Origin: Piscirickettsiaceae bacterium
GTDB lineage: Bacteria; Pseudomonadota; Gammaproteobacteria; Thiomicrospirales; Thiomicrospiraceae
Direction of reading: 5' to 3'
DNA length: 25,505 nt
Assembly (NCBI GenBank): GCA_027019045.1
Contig: JALUXI010000292.1
Span: 1-25,505 of the forward strand
Each line of letters opens with the position of its first letter. Within the stretch, counting starts at the first letter, position 1. Shown one piece after another: positions 14,677 to 23,623 of this stretch. Under the pieces are notes generated by a model. That model worked only from the letters and a program-made list of their open reading frames with translations. It searched no databases and had not been told where the DNA came from. The translations under genes and the position numbers were made by a program.

Positions 14677-16887
14677 ATGTCAAAAATTATTTATACCTAT
14701 ACCGATGAAGCCCCCATGTTAGCGACGCATTCTTTGCTGCCAATTATTCAACGGATTGTTGCGGCAGCTGGCATTCAGATGGAGTTAAAAGATATTTCTT
14801 TAGCGGGGCGGATTTTGTCTCAGTTTCCTGACTATTTGCCTGCTGATCAGCAGGTGGCGGATGCCTTGGCGGAATTGGGTGAGATGGTGAAGCAGCCTGA
14901 AGCAAATATTATCAAGCTGCCCAATATCAGTGCCTCTGTGCCGCAGTTGCAAGCGGCGATTGCGGAGTTGCAGTCTCAAGGGTTTGCCATTCCAGATTAT
15001 CCCGCCAATCCACAAACAGATGAAGAAAAAGCGATTCAAGCTCGTTATGCAAAGGTGTTGGGTTCTGCGGTGAACCCTGTATTGCGAGAAGGGAATTCTG
15101 ACCGCCGAGTTGCCCCGCCTGTAAAAGCCTATGCGAAGGCGCATCCGCACAAGATGGGAGCTTGGTCTGCTGATTCAAAAACCCATGTCGCTTCCATGCG
15201 TGAAGGGGATTTTTACGGCAGTGAGAAGTCCATGACGGTGCCTGAAGCGTGTCAATACAAAATTGTGTTGAAAACGGCAGATGGCGAGCAGGAGATGAAA
15301 GGCTTTGCACCTTTGTTAAAAGGTGAAGTGATTGATGCGGCGGTCATGTCTAAAGCGGCGTTACGAGACTTTTATCAGCAGGAAACTGCAGCGGCAAAAG
15401 AGGAGGGCGTCCTGCTCTCTTTGCATTTGAAAGCGACGATGATGAAGGTCTCTGATCCGATTATTTTTGGTCATGCGGTGACCACCTATTTCAAACCTGT
15501 TTTTGACAAATATGGTGAGCTGTTTGCCGAATTGGGCGTGAATCCGAATAATGGTTTTAGCGATGTCGAAGCGAAAATCGCCAGCTTGCCAGAGGCTCAG
15601 CAAGCGGAAATTCGTGCAGCGATTGAGCAGTGTTATGCCAACAACCCTGATTTGGCGATGGTGGATTCCGATAAGGGCATTACGAATCTACATTTCCCCA
15701 ATAGTGTGATTGTGGATGCGTCGATGCCAGCGATGATTCGAGATTCGGGCAAGATGTGGAATAAGGCGGGTGAACGCCAAGATACCAAAGCGATGATTCC
15801 TGATCGTGCTTATGCGGGTGTGTATCAAGCGACGACCGATTTCTGTAAAGCGAATGGCGCTTTTGATCCTTCGACCATGGGGAGTGTCTCCAATGTAGGG
15901 TTGATGGCGCAGAAGGCGGAAGAGTATGGTTCGCATGACAAAACTTTTGAAGTTCCCGCTGATGGCACCATGCAGGTGGTGAGTGATCAAGGTGAAGTGT
16001 TATTGGAACAGCCTGTTCATCAGGGAGATATTTTCCGTATGTGTCAGGCGAAAGATGCGCCGATTCGTAACTGGGTTGAGCTGGCGGTTGAGAGAGCCAG
16101 AGCAACAGGGCAGCCAGCGGTCTTCTGGTTGGATCCCAATCGTGCGCATGATATGCAGTTGAAATTGAAGGTAGAAGAGTCGTTGGCACAATTAGATACA
16201 GATGGGTTGGAGATTCTCATTATGTCGCCCATTGATGCGACCAATCACGCTTTGCAAAGAGCGAAAGAAGGGCTAGATACCATTTCGGTGACAGGCAATG
16301 TATTGCGGGATTATTTAACGGATCTGTTCCCGATTTTAGAGCTCGGCACCAGTGCGAAGATGTTGTCGATTGTGCCTTTGATGAATGGCGGTGGGCTGTT
16401 TGAAACAGGTGCGGGTGGTTCGGCACCGAAGCATGTTGAACAGTTGCTGAAAGAGAATCACTTGCGTTGGGATTCGTTAGGTGAGTTTTTGGCCTTGGCG
16501 GTATCGCTAGAGTATGAAGCGAATAAGCACAATAATGCGACCGCTCAACTCTTGGCGGATACCTTGACCGAGGCGACCACGAAGCTATTGAATAATGAAA
16601 AATCACCTTCACGAAAAGTGGGTGAAATCGATAACCGTGGCAGCCATTTCTATTTAGCCTTGTATTGGGCAGAAGCCTTGGCCAACCAGACTCAAGATGC
16701 AGCGTTGGCGGCAGAATTTAAGCCTTTGGCAGATGCTTTGGCGGCGAAAGAAACCGAGATTATGGCGGAGTTAAATGGCGTGCAAGGTCACCCAGTCGAT
16801 ATCGGTGGCTATTATCATGCCGAATTTTCCAGTATTGATGCGGTGATGCGTCCAAGTATGTCGTTTAACCAGCAAATTGATGGATAG
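14677..16887 (+). CDS. icd: Monomeric NADP-dependent isocitrate dehydrogenase
   Basis: This enzyme oxidises isocitrate to 2-oxoglutarate and CO2 with NADP in the citric acid cycle. The 736-residue length and sequence fit the monomeric class (about 740 residues), not the 415-residue homodimeric type. Landmarks include IYTYTDEAPMLATHSLLPI at the N-terminus, PVLREGNSDRRVAPPVK (substrate-binding region), GSAPKHVEQLLKENHLRWDS, and VDIGGYYHAEF near the C-terminus. AAAAGGA lies upstream of the ATG. The clpS ATG follows nine bases after the stop, so icd, clpS and clpA may be partly cotranscribed. No frameshift or missing core motif is seen. Confidence 0.96.
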   Translation: MSKIIYTYTDEAPMLATHSLLPIIQRIVAAAGIQMELKDISLAGRILSQFPDYLPADQQVADALAELGEMVKQPEANIIKLPNISASVPQLQAAIAELQSQGFAIPDYPANPQTDEEKAIQARYAKVLGSAVNPVLREGNSDRRVAPPVKAYAKAHPHKMGAWSADSKTHVASMREGDFYGSEKSMTVPEACQYKIVLKTADGEQEMKGFAPLLKGEVIDAAVMSKAALRDFYQQETAAAKEEGVLLSLHLKATMMKVSDPIIFGHAVTTYFKPVFDKYGELFAELGVNPNNGFSDVEAKIASLPEAQQAEIRAAIEQCYANNPDLAMVDSDKGITNLHFPNSVIVDASMPAMIRDSGKMWNKAGERQDTKAMIPDRAYAGVYQATTDFCKANGAFDPSTMGSVSNVGLMAQKAEEYGSHDKTFEVPADGTMQVVSDQGEVLLEQPVHQGDIFRMCQAKDAPIRNWVELAVERARATGQPAVFWLDPNRAHDMQLKLKVEESLAQLDTDGLEILIMSPIDATNHALQRAKEGLDTISVTGNVLRDYLTDLFPILELGTSAKMLSIVPLMNGGGLFETGAGGSAPKHVEQLLKENHLRWDSLGEFLALAVSLEYEANKHNNATAQLLADTLTEATTKLLNNEKSPSRKVGEIDNRGSHFYLALYWAEALANQTQDAALAAEFKPLADALAAKETEIMAELNGVQGHPVDIGGYYHAEFSSIDAVMRPSMSFNQQIDG

Positions 16888-16895
16888 GTAGATAT

Positions 16896-17207
16896 ATGCC
16901 ACAGTGGGAAGACGCTGGGAATTTACTGCTTGATCGCGAGCGAGCAAAGGTTAAGCCGCCGAAACGCTATCAAGTGGTGCTATTAAATGATGATTTCACC
17001 CCGATGGATTTTGTGGTGGAGGTGTTGATGAAGTTTTTTCATCTCTCTCAAGAACAGGCCACCACGATCATGTGGGCTGTGCATAACCAAGGCAAAGGTG
17101 TCTGTGGTGTGTACAGCCGTGAGGTGGCGGAAACTAAGGTGATGCAGGTGAACCGTTATGCCCGTGAGCATCAACACCCTTTAATGTGTCAAATGGAGTT
17201 GGCGTAG
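16896..17207 (+). CDS. clpS: ClpS, adaptor of the ClpAP protease
   Basis: ClpS binds the ClpA N-domain and hands over N-end-rule substrates. The 103-residue protein has the core signature YQVVLLNDDFTPMDFVVEVL, which carries the N-degron pocket residues (NDD and the M at the gate). It is followed by a helix with VHNQGKGVCGVYSREVAETK and by REHQHPLMCQMEL, all standard for the family. The stop codon is immediately followed by the clpA ATG, the usual clpS-clpA order. The ribosome site is weak (GATAG), and translation may be coupled to icd, which ends nine bases upstream. Confidence 0.96.
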   Translation: MPQWEDAGNLLLDRERAKVKPPKRYQVVLLNDDFTPMDFVVEVLMKFFHLSQEQATTIMWAVHNQGKGVCGVYSREVAETKVMQVNRYAREHQHPLMCQMELA

Positions 17208-19457
17208 ATGTTAAGTAAAGAACTGCAGATGACTTTAAGCAACGCTTTTAGCTTGGCGCATGAATATGGACATGAGTTTGTCACCACCGAGCATTTGCTA
17301 CTTGAATTGCTGGGGTTGCCTTCGGTGCGAGAGGTGATCATGGCGTGCGGTGCTGATGTGGCATTGATCGAGAGCCAGCTTGAGAACTTTCTGGAAACCG
17401 AACCCATGGCTGAACCAGTGGGAGAATTGGAGCCGACAATGGGATTTCAGCGAGTGGTGGAAAGAGCCATCTATATGGTGCAGTCCAGCGGTTATCTGGA
17501 AGTGGAAGGCGTGCATGTATTGGCCTCTCTGTTTGCCGAGCAGGAGTGCAATGCGGTCTATATTCTGGAAAAAAATGGGGTTGAACGCATCGATGTGCTG
17601 AGCTATCTGTCGCATGGGGTGACCACGCAGGAGATGGGTACCTTTGAAGAGGCGATTCAATCGGTGGGCGAAGCCGAGGATGAGGAAGCGGCTGAAAAAG
17701 AAGAAACCGCTTTAGAAAAGTACACCGACAATCTCAATGCTGCTGTGGAAGCGGGCAAAATTGATCCGATTATTGGGCGGCAGTGGGAATTGAATCGTAC
17801 CTTGGAGATTCTGAGTCGTCGTCGGAAAAATAATCCGCTCTTGGTGGGCGAACCAGGCGTAGGAAAAACCGCTGTGGCTGAAGGGTTGGCATATCAGATT
17901 GTGCATCAAAAAGTGCCTGAAACTTTGGCGGAAGCGGTGGTGTACAGTTTGGATATGGGGGCACTTTTGGCGGGGACTCGCTACCGAGGTGATTTTGAAA
18001 AACGCTTTAAGGCGTTATTAAAAGAGCTGGAACAGCAACCTCATGCCATTCTGTTTATAGATGAAATTCATACGATTATTGGCGCAGGTGCCGTACAAGG
18101 CGGGGCAATGGATGCCTCCAATTTGATGAAGCCTGCCTTAGCCAATGGCAAATTGCGCTGTATTGGGGCGACCACCTATGAGGAGTATCGAGGCATTTTT
18201 GAAAAAGACCGTGCCTTGGCGCGTCGTTTTCAGAAGGTGGATGTAAAAGAGCCATCCGTGCATGAGACTTTTGAGATTTTAAAAGGCTTAAAGTCGCAAT
18301 TTGAAAGCCATCACAATATTAAATATACCCTGCCTGCCTTGAAAACGGCTGCAGAGTTGGCCGCTCGTTACATCAATGATCGCCAGCTGCCTGATAAGGC
18401 GATTGATGTGATTGATGAAGCAGGGGCAAAAGAGGCGCTCAAAACGGCTAGCCGCCGTCGCAAGCAGATTGGTGTACCTGAGATTCAGCAGATTATTGCC
18501 AATATTGCTCGGATTCCTGTGTCACAGATTACGCAGAAAGAGCGGGATAAGCTGCAGAATTTAGAAGAGAGTTTACGGCGTGTGGTGTTTGGGCAGGATG
18601 AAGCGGTGCGACAGGTCGTCTCAGCGATTAAACTTGCCCGCTCTGGTTTGAATGAACCGAATAAGCCTGTCGGCTCCTTCTTGTTTGCGGGGCCAACGGG
18701 AGTGGGGAAAACGGAGTTGACCCAGCAGTTGGCGAAACATCTTGGGATTGAGTTGATTCGGTTTGATATGTCGGAATATATGGAACGGCATACGGTTTCT
18801 CGTCTGATTGGTGCGCCGCCAGGTTATGTCGGCTTTGATCAAGGCGGACTGCTGACCGAGGCGGTAACCAAACATCCGCACGCTATCGTGTTGTTAGATG
18901 AGATTGAAAAAGCGCATCCTGATGTTTTTAATATTTTGTTGCAAGTGATGGATAGCGGCACCTTGACCGATAATAATGGTCGCAAAGCGGATTTTCGTAA
19001 TGTGATGTTGGTCATGACCTCCAATGTGGGTGCCGAGCAGATGGCGCGTAGTAGTATCGGTTTTACCCAGCAAGACCACTCTAAAGATTTTGCGGCGGAA
19101 TTGAAAAAGGTCTTTACGCCTGAGTTCCGAAACCGTTTGGATGCGGTGATTCAATTTAATCCTTTGTCAGAGGATGAGATGCTGAAGGTGGTGGATAAAT
19201 TCCTCTATGCTTTAGAGCAGCAGCTATTAGAGAAAAAAGTCATATTGAAAGTCTCTCCTGATGCACGGCAGTGGCTGGCAAAGCAAGGCTATGATCCCAA
19301 AATGGGCGCTAGACCGATGGGTAGATTGATTCAAGAGAAGGTGAAACAGCCGCTGGCGGAGACTTTACTGTTTGGCGACTTAAAGCATGGCGGAGAAGTG
19401 TTGTTGGATATTGAAGGGGATGAATTGGTATTTCGTCAAGATGAAATGGTAGAATGA
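17208..19457 (+). CDS. clpA: ClpA, AAA+ unfoldase of the ClpAP protease
   Basis: ClpA unfolds substrates and threads them into ClpP. The 749-residue protein has the N-domain (1-140, ClpS-binding), a short acidic linker (EDEEAAEKEE), AAA+ domain 1 with Walker A GEPGVGKT (214-221) and Walker B LFIDEIHT, and AAA+ domain 2 with GPTGVGKT (495-502), LLDEIEKAH and the conserved NVGAE. The ClpP-docking IGF loop is present in RSSIGFTQ. There is no coiled-coil middle domain, which separates it from ClpB and ClpC. GGAG lies upstream, inside the clpS 3' end. ClpP is not in the window. Confidence 0.97.
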   Translation: MLSKELQMTLSNAFSLAHEYGHEFVTTEHLLLELLGLPSVREVIMACGADVALIESQLENFLETEPMAEPVGELEPTMGFQRVVERAIYMVQSSGYLEVEGVHVLASLFAEQECNAVYILEKNGVERIDVLSYLSHGVTTQEMGTFEEAIQSVGEAEDEEAAEKEETALEKYTDNLNAAVEAGKIDPIIGRQWELNRTLEILSRRRKNNPLLVGEPGVGKTAVAEGLAYQIVHQKVPETLAEAVVYSLDMGALLAGTRYRGDFEKRFKALLKELEQQPHAILFIDEIHTIIGAGAVQGGAMDASNLMKPALANGKLRCIGATTYEEYRGIFEKDRALARRFQKVDVKEPSVHETFEILKGLKSQFESHHNIKYTLPALKTAAELAARYINDRQLPDKAIDVIDEAGAKEALKTASRRRKQIGVPEIQQIIANIARIPVSQITQKERDKLQNLEESLRRVVFGQDEAVRQVVSAIKLARSGLNEPNKPVGSFLFAGPTGVGKTELTQQLAKHLGIELIRFDMSEYMERHTVSRLIGAPPGYVGFDQGGLLTEAVTKHPHAIVLLDEIEKAHPDVFNILLQVMDSGTLTDNNGRKADFRNVMLVMTSNVGAEQMARSSIGFTQQDHSKDFAAELKKVFTPEFRNRLDAVIQFNPLSEDEMLKVVDKFLYALEQQLLEKKVILKVSPDARQWLAKQGYDPKMGARPMGRLIQEKVKQPLAETLLFGDLKHGGEVLLDIEGDELVFRQDEMVE

Positions 19458-19523
19458 CAGAGATTATTAAAATAGTGCCAGAATAAAAGTAGGCAACAAT
19501 AGCAGACAACAGAGGAGAAAAAG

Positions 19524-20321
19524 ATGAAAAAACTGAATAAACTGGTTTGGATGGGGGTCATGATGGCATTGCCTTTTGCCGCTTCGGCAGATTTGAGTAC
19601 GGAAGTGAAGCAGGCGTTGGCGACCAATAATACTACGATAGAGTCTTCATTGACGGATATTTCCAAAAACATGGCGGCAATTTTTGCCCATCGCAGTCTT
19701 GCACCAGCGGCAACTTTAGGCGGTGGTGTCTTTGGTGCCGAAATTGGCTTGGATGTGAATGATGTCGATTTAGATACGGCGCCTTTAAAGAAATTAGTAA
19801 ATGCTGGGGGATCTCAGTTAGAGAGTAAATATGATATTTCAGCGATTCCTGTCCCCACTTTGAGCGCGGCTTTTGGTTTGCCAGTGTTGCCTTTAGATTT
19901 TGCGGTCAACTACTTACCGAGTGTCAGTGGAACCAGTTTAATGAGTGCCGAAGTGAAATATGGAGTGATTGAAGGCGGGGTGGCGTTACCTGCGGTATCG
20001 GTCTCAGCTAATTACAGTACGGCAACGCTTGCAGATACTTTTGATGTGACCTCTTACGGTGCAGATGTATCGATTTCTAAAGGCTTTGGGGTTGGTGTGA
20101 AGTTTGTGCCTTTTGCAGGGGTGGGGTATTTGAGCAGCAATATGAGCATCAATGATAAGGCGAAGCCTGCTGCAACAACCATTAAAACCTCTTATGATTC
20201 AACTGCGACCAAGCTGAAAGTGGGGGCAGCAATTGAGTTGGGCGTATTTAATCTAGTCGGTCAGTGGGATAAAATTGGAACCTATTCTGCCTATAGTGCT
20301 AGAGTGGGACTTAAGTTCTAA
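19524..20321 (+). CDS. Putative outer-membrane beta-barrel protein of unknown function
   Basis: The 265-residue protein is not recognised as a named family member. It starts with a clear signal peptide (MKKLNKLVWMGVMMALPFAASA, cleavage before DLST), then a short helical segment, then GGGVFGAEIGLDVNDVDLD and a series of alternating polar/hydrophobic strands rich in glycine, serine and aromatic residues. It ends in a typical barrel terminal strand with a final phenylalanine (SARVGLKF). A long-chain transporter-like or small OMP role is possible, but nothing fixes the substrate. GAGGAG precedes the ATG. The gene is 66 bases after clpA and closed by a strong terminator, so it may be a monocistronic unit. 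Confidence 0.65.
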   Translation: MKKLNKLVWMGVMMALPFAASADLSTEVKQALATNNTTIESSLTDISKNMAAIFAHRSLAPAATLGGGVFGAEIGLDVNDVDLDTAPLKKLVNAGGSQLESKYDISAIPVPTLSAAFGLPVLPLDFAVNYLPSVSGTSLMSAEVKYGVIEGGVALPAVSVSANYSTATLADTFDVTSYGADVSISKGFGVGVKFVPFAGVGYLSSNMSINDKAKPAATTIKTSYDSTATKLKVGAAIELGVFNLVGQWDKIGTYSAYSARVGLKF

Positions 20322-20348
20322 CAGCATTGTCGATTTTGAGCGTTAAGA

Positions 20349-20378
20349 TAAAAACCGCCTAACTCTGGCGGTTTTTTT
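20349..20378 (+). terminator. Rho-independent terminator after the barrel protein gene
   Basis: AAAAACCGCC and GGCGGTTTTT form a 10-bp stem around TAACTCT and run into a T tract, about 28 bases after the stop codon. Confidence 0.92.
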
Positions 20379-20437
20379 GTTTTTGGCATGGTTTGTGTTA
20401 GCTGAATTGGAAATGATAGACAATGAGGAGTATAAAA

Positions 20438-20977
20438 ATGTCTAGTGAGGTTAATCAACGAGAAGTGACTTTCTCGGAAAATGAGTTTATTGTCTCTAAG
20501 ACGGATTTACGAGGGACGATTACCTATGTGAATCGTACTTTTATGAAGGTATCCGATTTTCCTTCGATTGAGTTGATTGGTAAACCGCATAATGTGATCC
20601 GTCATCCTGATATGCCAAGAGGGGCGTTTCGCTCTTTATGGGAGACGCTTAAATCAGGTAACGAGTGGTTTGGGTTTGTGAAAAATAGAACAAAGGATGG
20701 GGGATATTATTGGGTTTTTGCCAATGTGACGATTGATTATCGAGAAGGCAAACCTATAGGTTATTACTCTGTCCGCCGTCCAGCACCAAAAGGCGCCTTG
20801 GCGATTATTGAACCTATTTATGCAGAGATGCGAGCGATTGAGTCAGGCAAATCGCCTGCAGAGGGCGCACAGACCTCAATGGCTTATTTAGAGTCGCTTG
20901 TTAATGAGAAAAAAATGAGTTATCGGGATTTTATTTTACAAACTTATGTTGAGCATGCCTCAGGCGAGAAGGAGTAA
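20438..20977 (+). CDS. Soluble Aer-type PAS sensor (CetB-like)
   Basis: This 179-residue protein is mostly one PAS domain closely resembling that of the E. coli redox sensor Aer. It shows SKTDLRGTITYVNRTF, then PHNVIRHPDMPRGAF (50-64), then LKSGNEWFGFVKNRTKDG and YYWVFANV. These match the parts of Aer that bind FAD, so flavin binding is likely by homology. It lacks membrane segments and a signalling domain. The C-terminal 60 residues are helical and may form the link to a partner. The ATG at 20438 has GAGGAG seven bases upstream; an ATG at 20423 has none. The stop codon is three bases from the start of the next gene, an MCP without its own PAS domain, so the two probably work as a split energy-taxis receptor like CetB and CetA of Campylobacter. 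Confidence 0.85.
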   Translation: MSSEVNQREVTFSENEFIVSKTDLRGTITYVNRTFMKVSDFPSIELIGKPHNVIRHPDMPRGAFRSLWETLKSGNEWFGFVKNRTKDGGYYWVFANVTIDYREGKPIGYYSVRRPAPKGALAIIEPIYAEMRAIESGKSPAEGAQTSMAYLESLVNEKKMSYRDFILQTYVEHASGEKE

Positions 20978-20980
20978 GTG

Positions 20981-22480
20981 ATGCGTAAACACCATATCAG
21001 TGGAAATATTCCTTTTATCAAGTCACAAATTAACCTTGTCATGGGGTCGTTTGTTCTTTTGGTTTGGGTTTTTGGCCTCAGCAGTTTTTATGAGCTTGGG
21101 TTTAGTTATTCGATAATGATGGCTATGTTGCTGGTTGTGCCTATGGCGATTTATTTTGCAATTCGGTGTAAGAGACCATTGAATGTCCTTCAAGAGGTGC
21201 ATAAAGCGATCAATGAAGCCAAGAAAGGGAATACGCATTATCGTGTAACCAATACACGAGGAATGGGTGAAGTAGGGTTGATTGTTTGGGATATGAATGA
21301 CCTGCTTGACCTTATTGAAACCTATTTTAAAGATGTCTCAACCTGTTTTAAGAATGCATCAAATCTTGATTTTAACCGTCCAGGTTTGGTGACGGGTATG
21401 CCAGGGGATTTTAAATCTTCATTGAAAAATATCAATGTGGCATTGAAATCGATGAGAAAGGCACATGATTTTTCGGTGAGAAATCGATTATTAAGTGAGT
21501 TGCATAAGTTGAATTCGACTTCCCTGTTATCCAATTTATTAAATAATCAGCAAGATGTGCAGAAGGTGTCACAGGATGTAACCGAGGTGGTAGATTTTGC
21601 GGGGCAGAATAAAGATCAAGCAACGGCAAGTTTGCAAGCCGTCAATACAATGGTGCAGGTTCTCAGTACAATGAATCAGCAGATGGCTTCTTTGGCGAAT
21701 CAAGCAGAAGCTTTGGATACTGCCAGTCAGTCGATTGGACAGACGCTCTCTGTGATTTCCGATATTGCCGATCAGACAAACTTATTGGCACTCAATGCGT
21801 CGATTGAGGCAGCGAGAGCAGGTGAGCATGGTCGAGGGTTTGCGGTGGTGGCTGAAGAAGTGCGTAAATTGGCTGAACGCACTACGGAGAGTACCGCTGA
21901 AATCAATACGGTTGTGAGTCAACTCAGAAATAGTATTTCGGCCATGGTGAATGAAAGTGAGAAGGTGGGCTCTCAGGCGCAAGAGGTGAGTGAAGAGATT
22001 GATGGCTTTAGTCAGCAGTTTTCCCATGTGGCGGAAAACTCACAAAAAATGCTCGCCATTTTGCAACAGAATAGTGACCAGTTGTTTGCCGCTTTGGTGA
22101 AATTGGATCATATCTTGTATATGCAGAGAGCGTATGTTGCCGTTGAACATCTTGGTGAAGGAGATGAAGCGAAGGCTGTACAGGTGGATCATCATAGTTG
22201 CCGTTTAGGAAAATGGTATGAACAAGGCTATGGTAAGCAGGCCTTCTCTCATCTGCCCGCCTATAGTGAGTTAGAACCTTGGCATGCACAGGTGCATGAT
22301 GGGGTAAGAAAGGCGATTGAGTATAGTCGGTTAGATTGGATTAGAGAAGACAAGGTGCTACATCAAGTATTGGATGAGATGATGAGAGCGGATCAAGGTA
22401 GCCATAAAGTGGTAGAGTTGATCTCTCGTTTGGTGACTGAAAAATATTCAGAACCAGTAGAGACAAAGCGTTTGAATTAA
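20981..22480 (+). CDS. Membrane methyl-accepting chemotaxis protein with C-terminal CZB domain (CetA-like)
   Basis: The 499-residue receptor has two close membrane helices (about residues 19-38 and 43-60) with almost no periplasmic part. A HAMP-like segment follows (RPLNVLQEVHKAINEAKKG), then a linker and a complete MCP signalling hairpin around IADQTNLLALNASIEAARAG with GRGFAVVAEEVRKLAERT. The C-terminus is a CZB zinc-binding domain: the SCRLGKWYEQGYG signature with C407, plus flanking histidines in VDHHS and EPWHAQVHDGV. The lack of a periplasmic sensor fits intracellular input from the PAS protein encoded immediately upstream. AAGGAG lies six bases before the ATG; a GTG three bases earlier is less likely. 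CZB domains are linked to zinc and hypochlorite sensing in other bacteria. Confidence 0.92.
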   Translation: MRKHHISGNIPFIKSQINLVMGSFVLLVWVFGLSSFYELGFSYSIMMAMLLVVPMAIYFAIRCKRPLNVLQEVHKAINEAKKGNTHYRVTNTRGMGEVGLIVWDMNDLLDLIETYFKDVSTCFKNASNLDFNRPGLVTGMPGDFKSSLKNINVALKSMRKAHDFSVRNRLLSELHKLNSTSLLSNLLNNQQDVQKVSQDVTEVVDFAGQNKDQATASLQAVNTMVQVLSTMNQQMASLANQAEALDTASQSIGQTLSVISDIADQTNLLALNASIEAARAGEHGRGFAVVAEEVRKLAERTTESTAEINTVVSQLRNSISAMVNESEKVGSQAQEVSEEIDGFSQQFSHVAENSQKMLAILQQNSDQLFAALVKLDHILYMQRAYVAVEHLGEGDEAKAVQVDHHSCRLGKWYEQGYGKQAFSHLPAYSELEPWHAQVHDGVRKAIEYSRLDWIREDKVLHQVLDEMMRADQGSHKVVELISRLVTEKYSEPVETKRLN

Positions 22481-22504
22481 GAGTAAATCCGCTTTACTTT
22501 TTCT

Positions 22505-22553
22505 AAAATCCCCAGTCCTGCTATCTATTTGGGCATGTAGGACTGGGGATTTT
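22505..22553. terminator. Bidirectional terminator between the MCP gene and trpS
   Basis: A perfect 15-bp stem (AAAATCCCCAGTCCT / AGGACTGGGGATTTT) surrounds a 19-base loop. It lies between convergent genes and is flanked by A/T tracts on both sides, so it can serve both strands. Confidence 0.85.
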
Positions 22554-22570
22554 GTCATTTTGAAGAAGTT

Positions 22571-23578
22571 TTAGGGCAGAACGAAGCCGATGGTTTCGTG
22601 GACTTTGGTTAAGGTCTGTTGTGCCTGTTCTCTGGCTTTTTCTGCGCCTGTTTTTAGAATCTGCTTCAATTGCGTTTCATCTTCTCGAATCTCGGCATAG
22701 CGTTGCTGCATCGGCTCAAGATAGTCAGCGACCAGTTCACCTAGTTCTACTTTTAAGTGTCCGTACATTTTGCCTTCAAAGTGCTTTTCAACTTCTGCGA
22801 TGGAGAGGCCGCTGATCACTGAATAAAGCGTGATGAGGTTGGAGACACCGGGTTTGTTTTCAAGGTCATAGGTGATCTCACTGCCTGAATCCGTCGTGGC
22901 TTTTTTGAATTTTTTGATAATCGTTTTGCGGTCATCCAGCAGGCCGATAAAGTTATTTTTATTGGTGTCGGACTTGGACATTTTGCTGGTGGGGTCTTGC
23001 AAGCTCATAATGCGTCCGCCTGAAGTGGCAGGGGGAATGTAGGGTTCGGGGACTTTAAAGAGTTCGAAGCCATATTTATTGTTATAACGGTGAGCCAAGT
23101 CACGCGTGAGTTCCAAATGCTGCTTTTGGTCTGCACCCACAGGCACCATTTCGGTTTGGTAGAGCAGAATATCGGCGGCCATGAGTACGGGATAATCAAA
23201 CAGACCGACATTGATGTTTTGGGCGTGTTTTTGAGATTTGTCTTTAAACTGCGTCATGCGGCTGAGTTCGCCCATGTAGGTGCCGCAATTGAGTACCCAC
23301 TGCAGCTCGGCATGTTGTGGTACATGGGATTGAATAAAGACGGTGCTTTTTTCTGGGTCAATGCCTGCGGCCAAGTAGAGGGCGACAAAGTCTAAACTGC
23401 GGCGAGCCAAGTCTGCTGGGTCTTGTTCCACGGTGATGGCATGCATATTGACCAATGAAAAAAGGCACTCATAATCATCTTGCATCGCCACCCAGTTTTT
23501 AATCGAGCCGATATAGTTGCCAATCATTAAATCGCCTGACGGCTGGATGCCGCTAAATAGAATCGGTTTTTTACTCAT
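22571..23578 (-). CDS. trpS: Tryptophanyl-tRNA synthetase
   Basis: TrpS charges tRNA-Trp. The 335-residue protein is a class I synthetase of the usual bacterial TrpS length. It has the N-terminal FSGIQPSGDLMIGNYIGSI, which carries the degenerate HIGH element, then PVGADQKQHLELTRDLAHR, and the KMSKS loop in PTSKMSKSDTN. The C-terminal helical domain ends the protein normally. The ATG has AGAGAGA upstream on the reverse strand. The next reverse-strand gene lies 45 bases upstream, so trpS could be the second gene of a two-gene unit. Confidence 0.97.
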   Translation of the reverse strand: MSKKPILFSGIQPSGDLMIGNYIGSIKNWVAMQDDYECLFSLVNMHAITVEQDPADLARRSLDFVALYLAAGIDPEKSTVFIQSHVPQHAELQWVLNCGTYMGELSRMTQFKDKSQKHAQNINVGLFDYPVLMAADILLYQTEMVPVGADQKQHLELTRDLAHRYNNKYGFELFKVPEPYIPPATSGGRIMSLQDPTSKMSKSDTNKNNFIGLLDDRKTIIKKFKKATTDSGSEITYDLENKPGVSNLITLYSVISGLSIAEVEKHFEGKMYGHLKVELGELVADYLEPMQQRYAEIREDETQLKQILKTGAEKAREQAQQTLTKVHETIGFVLP

Positions 23579-23623
23579 GGAAAGTCTCTCTTTTTGTCAA
23601 TTGTGGGCGTATTTTCGCATAGC

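Noticed and set aside
15680..16189. Long reverse-strand open frame of 169 codons inside icd
   Set aside because: Composition is low-plausibility (many H, S, P), no recognisable domain, and it lies fully antisense to a well-conserved gene.
20383..20398. TGGCAT-N5-GTGTT as a sigma54 promoter of the PAS-MCP pair
   Set aside because: The -12 element lacks both TT and GC; only the -24 box matches.
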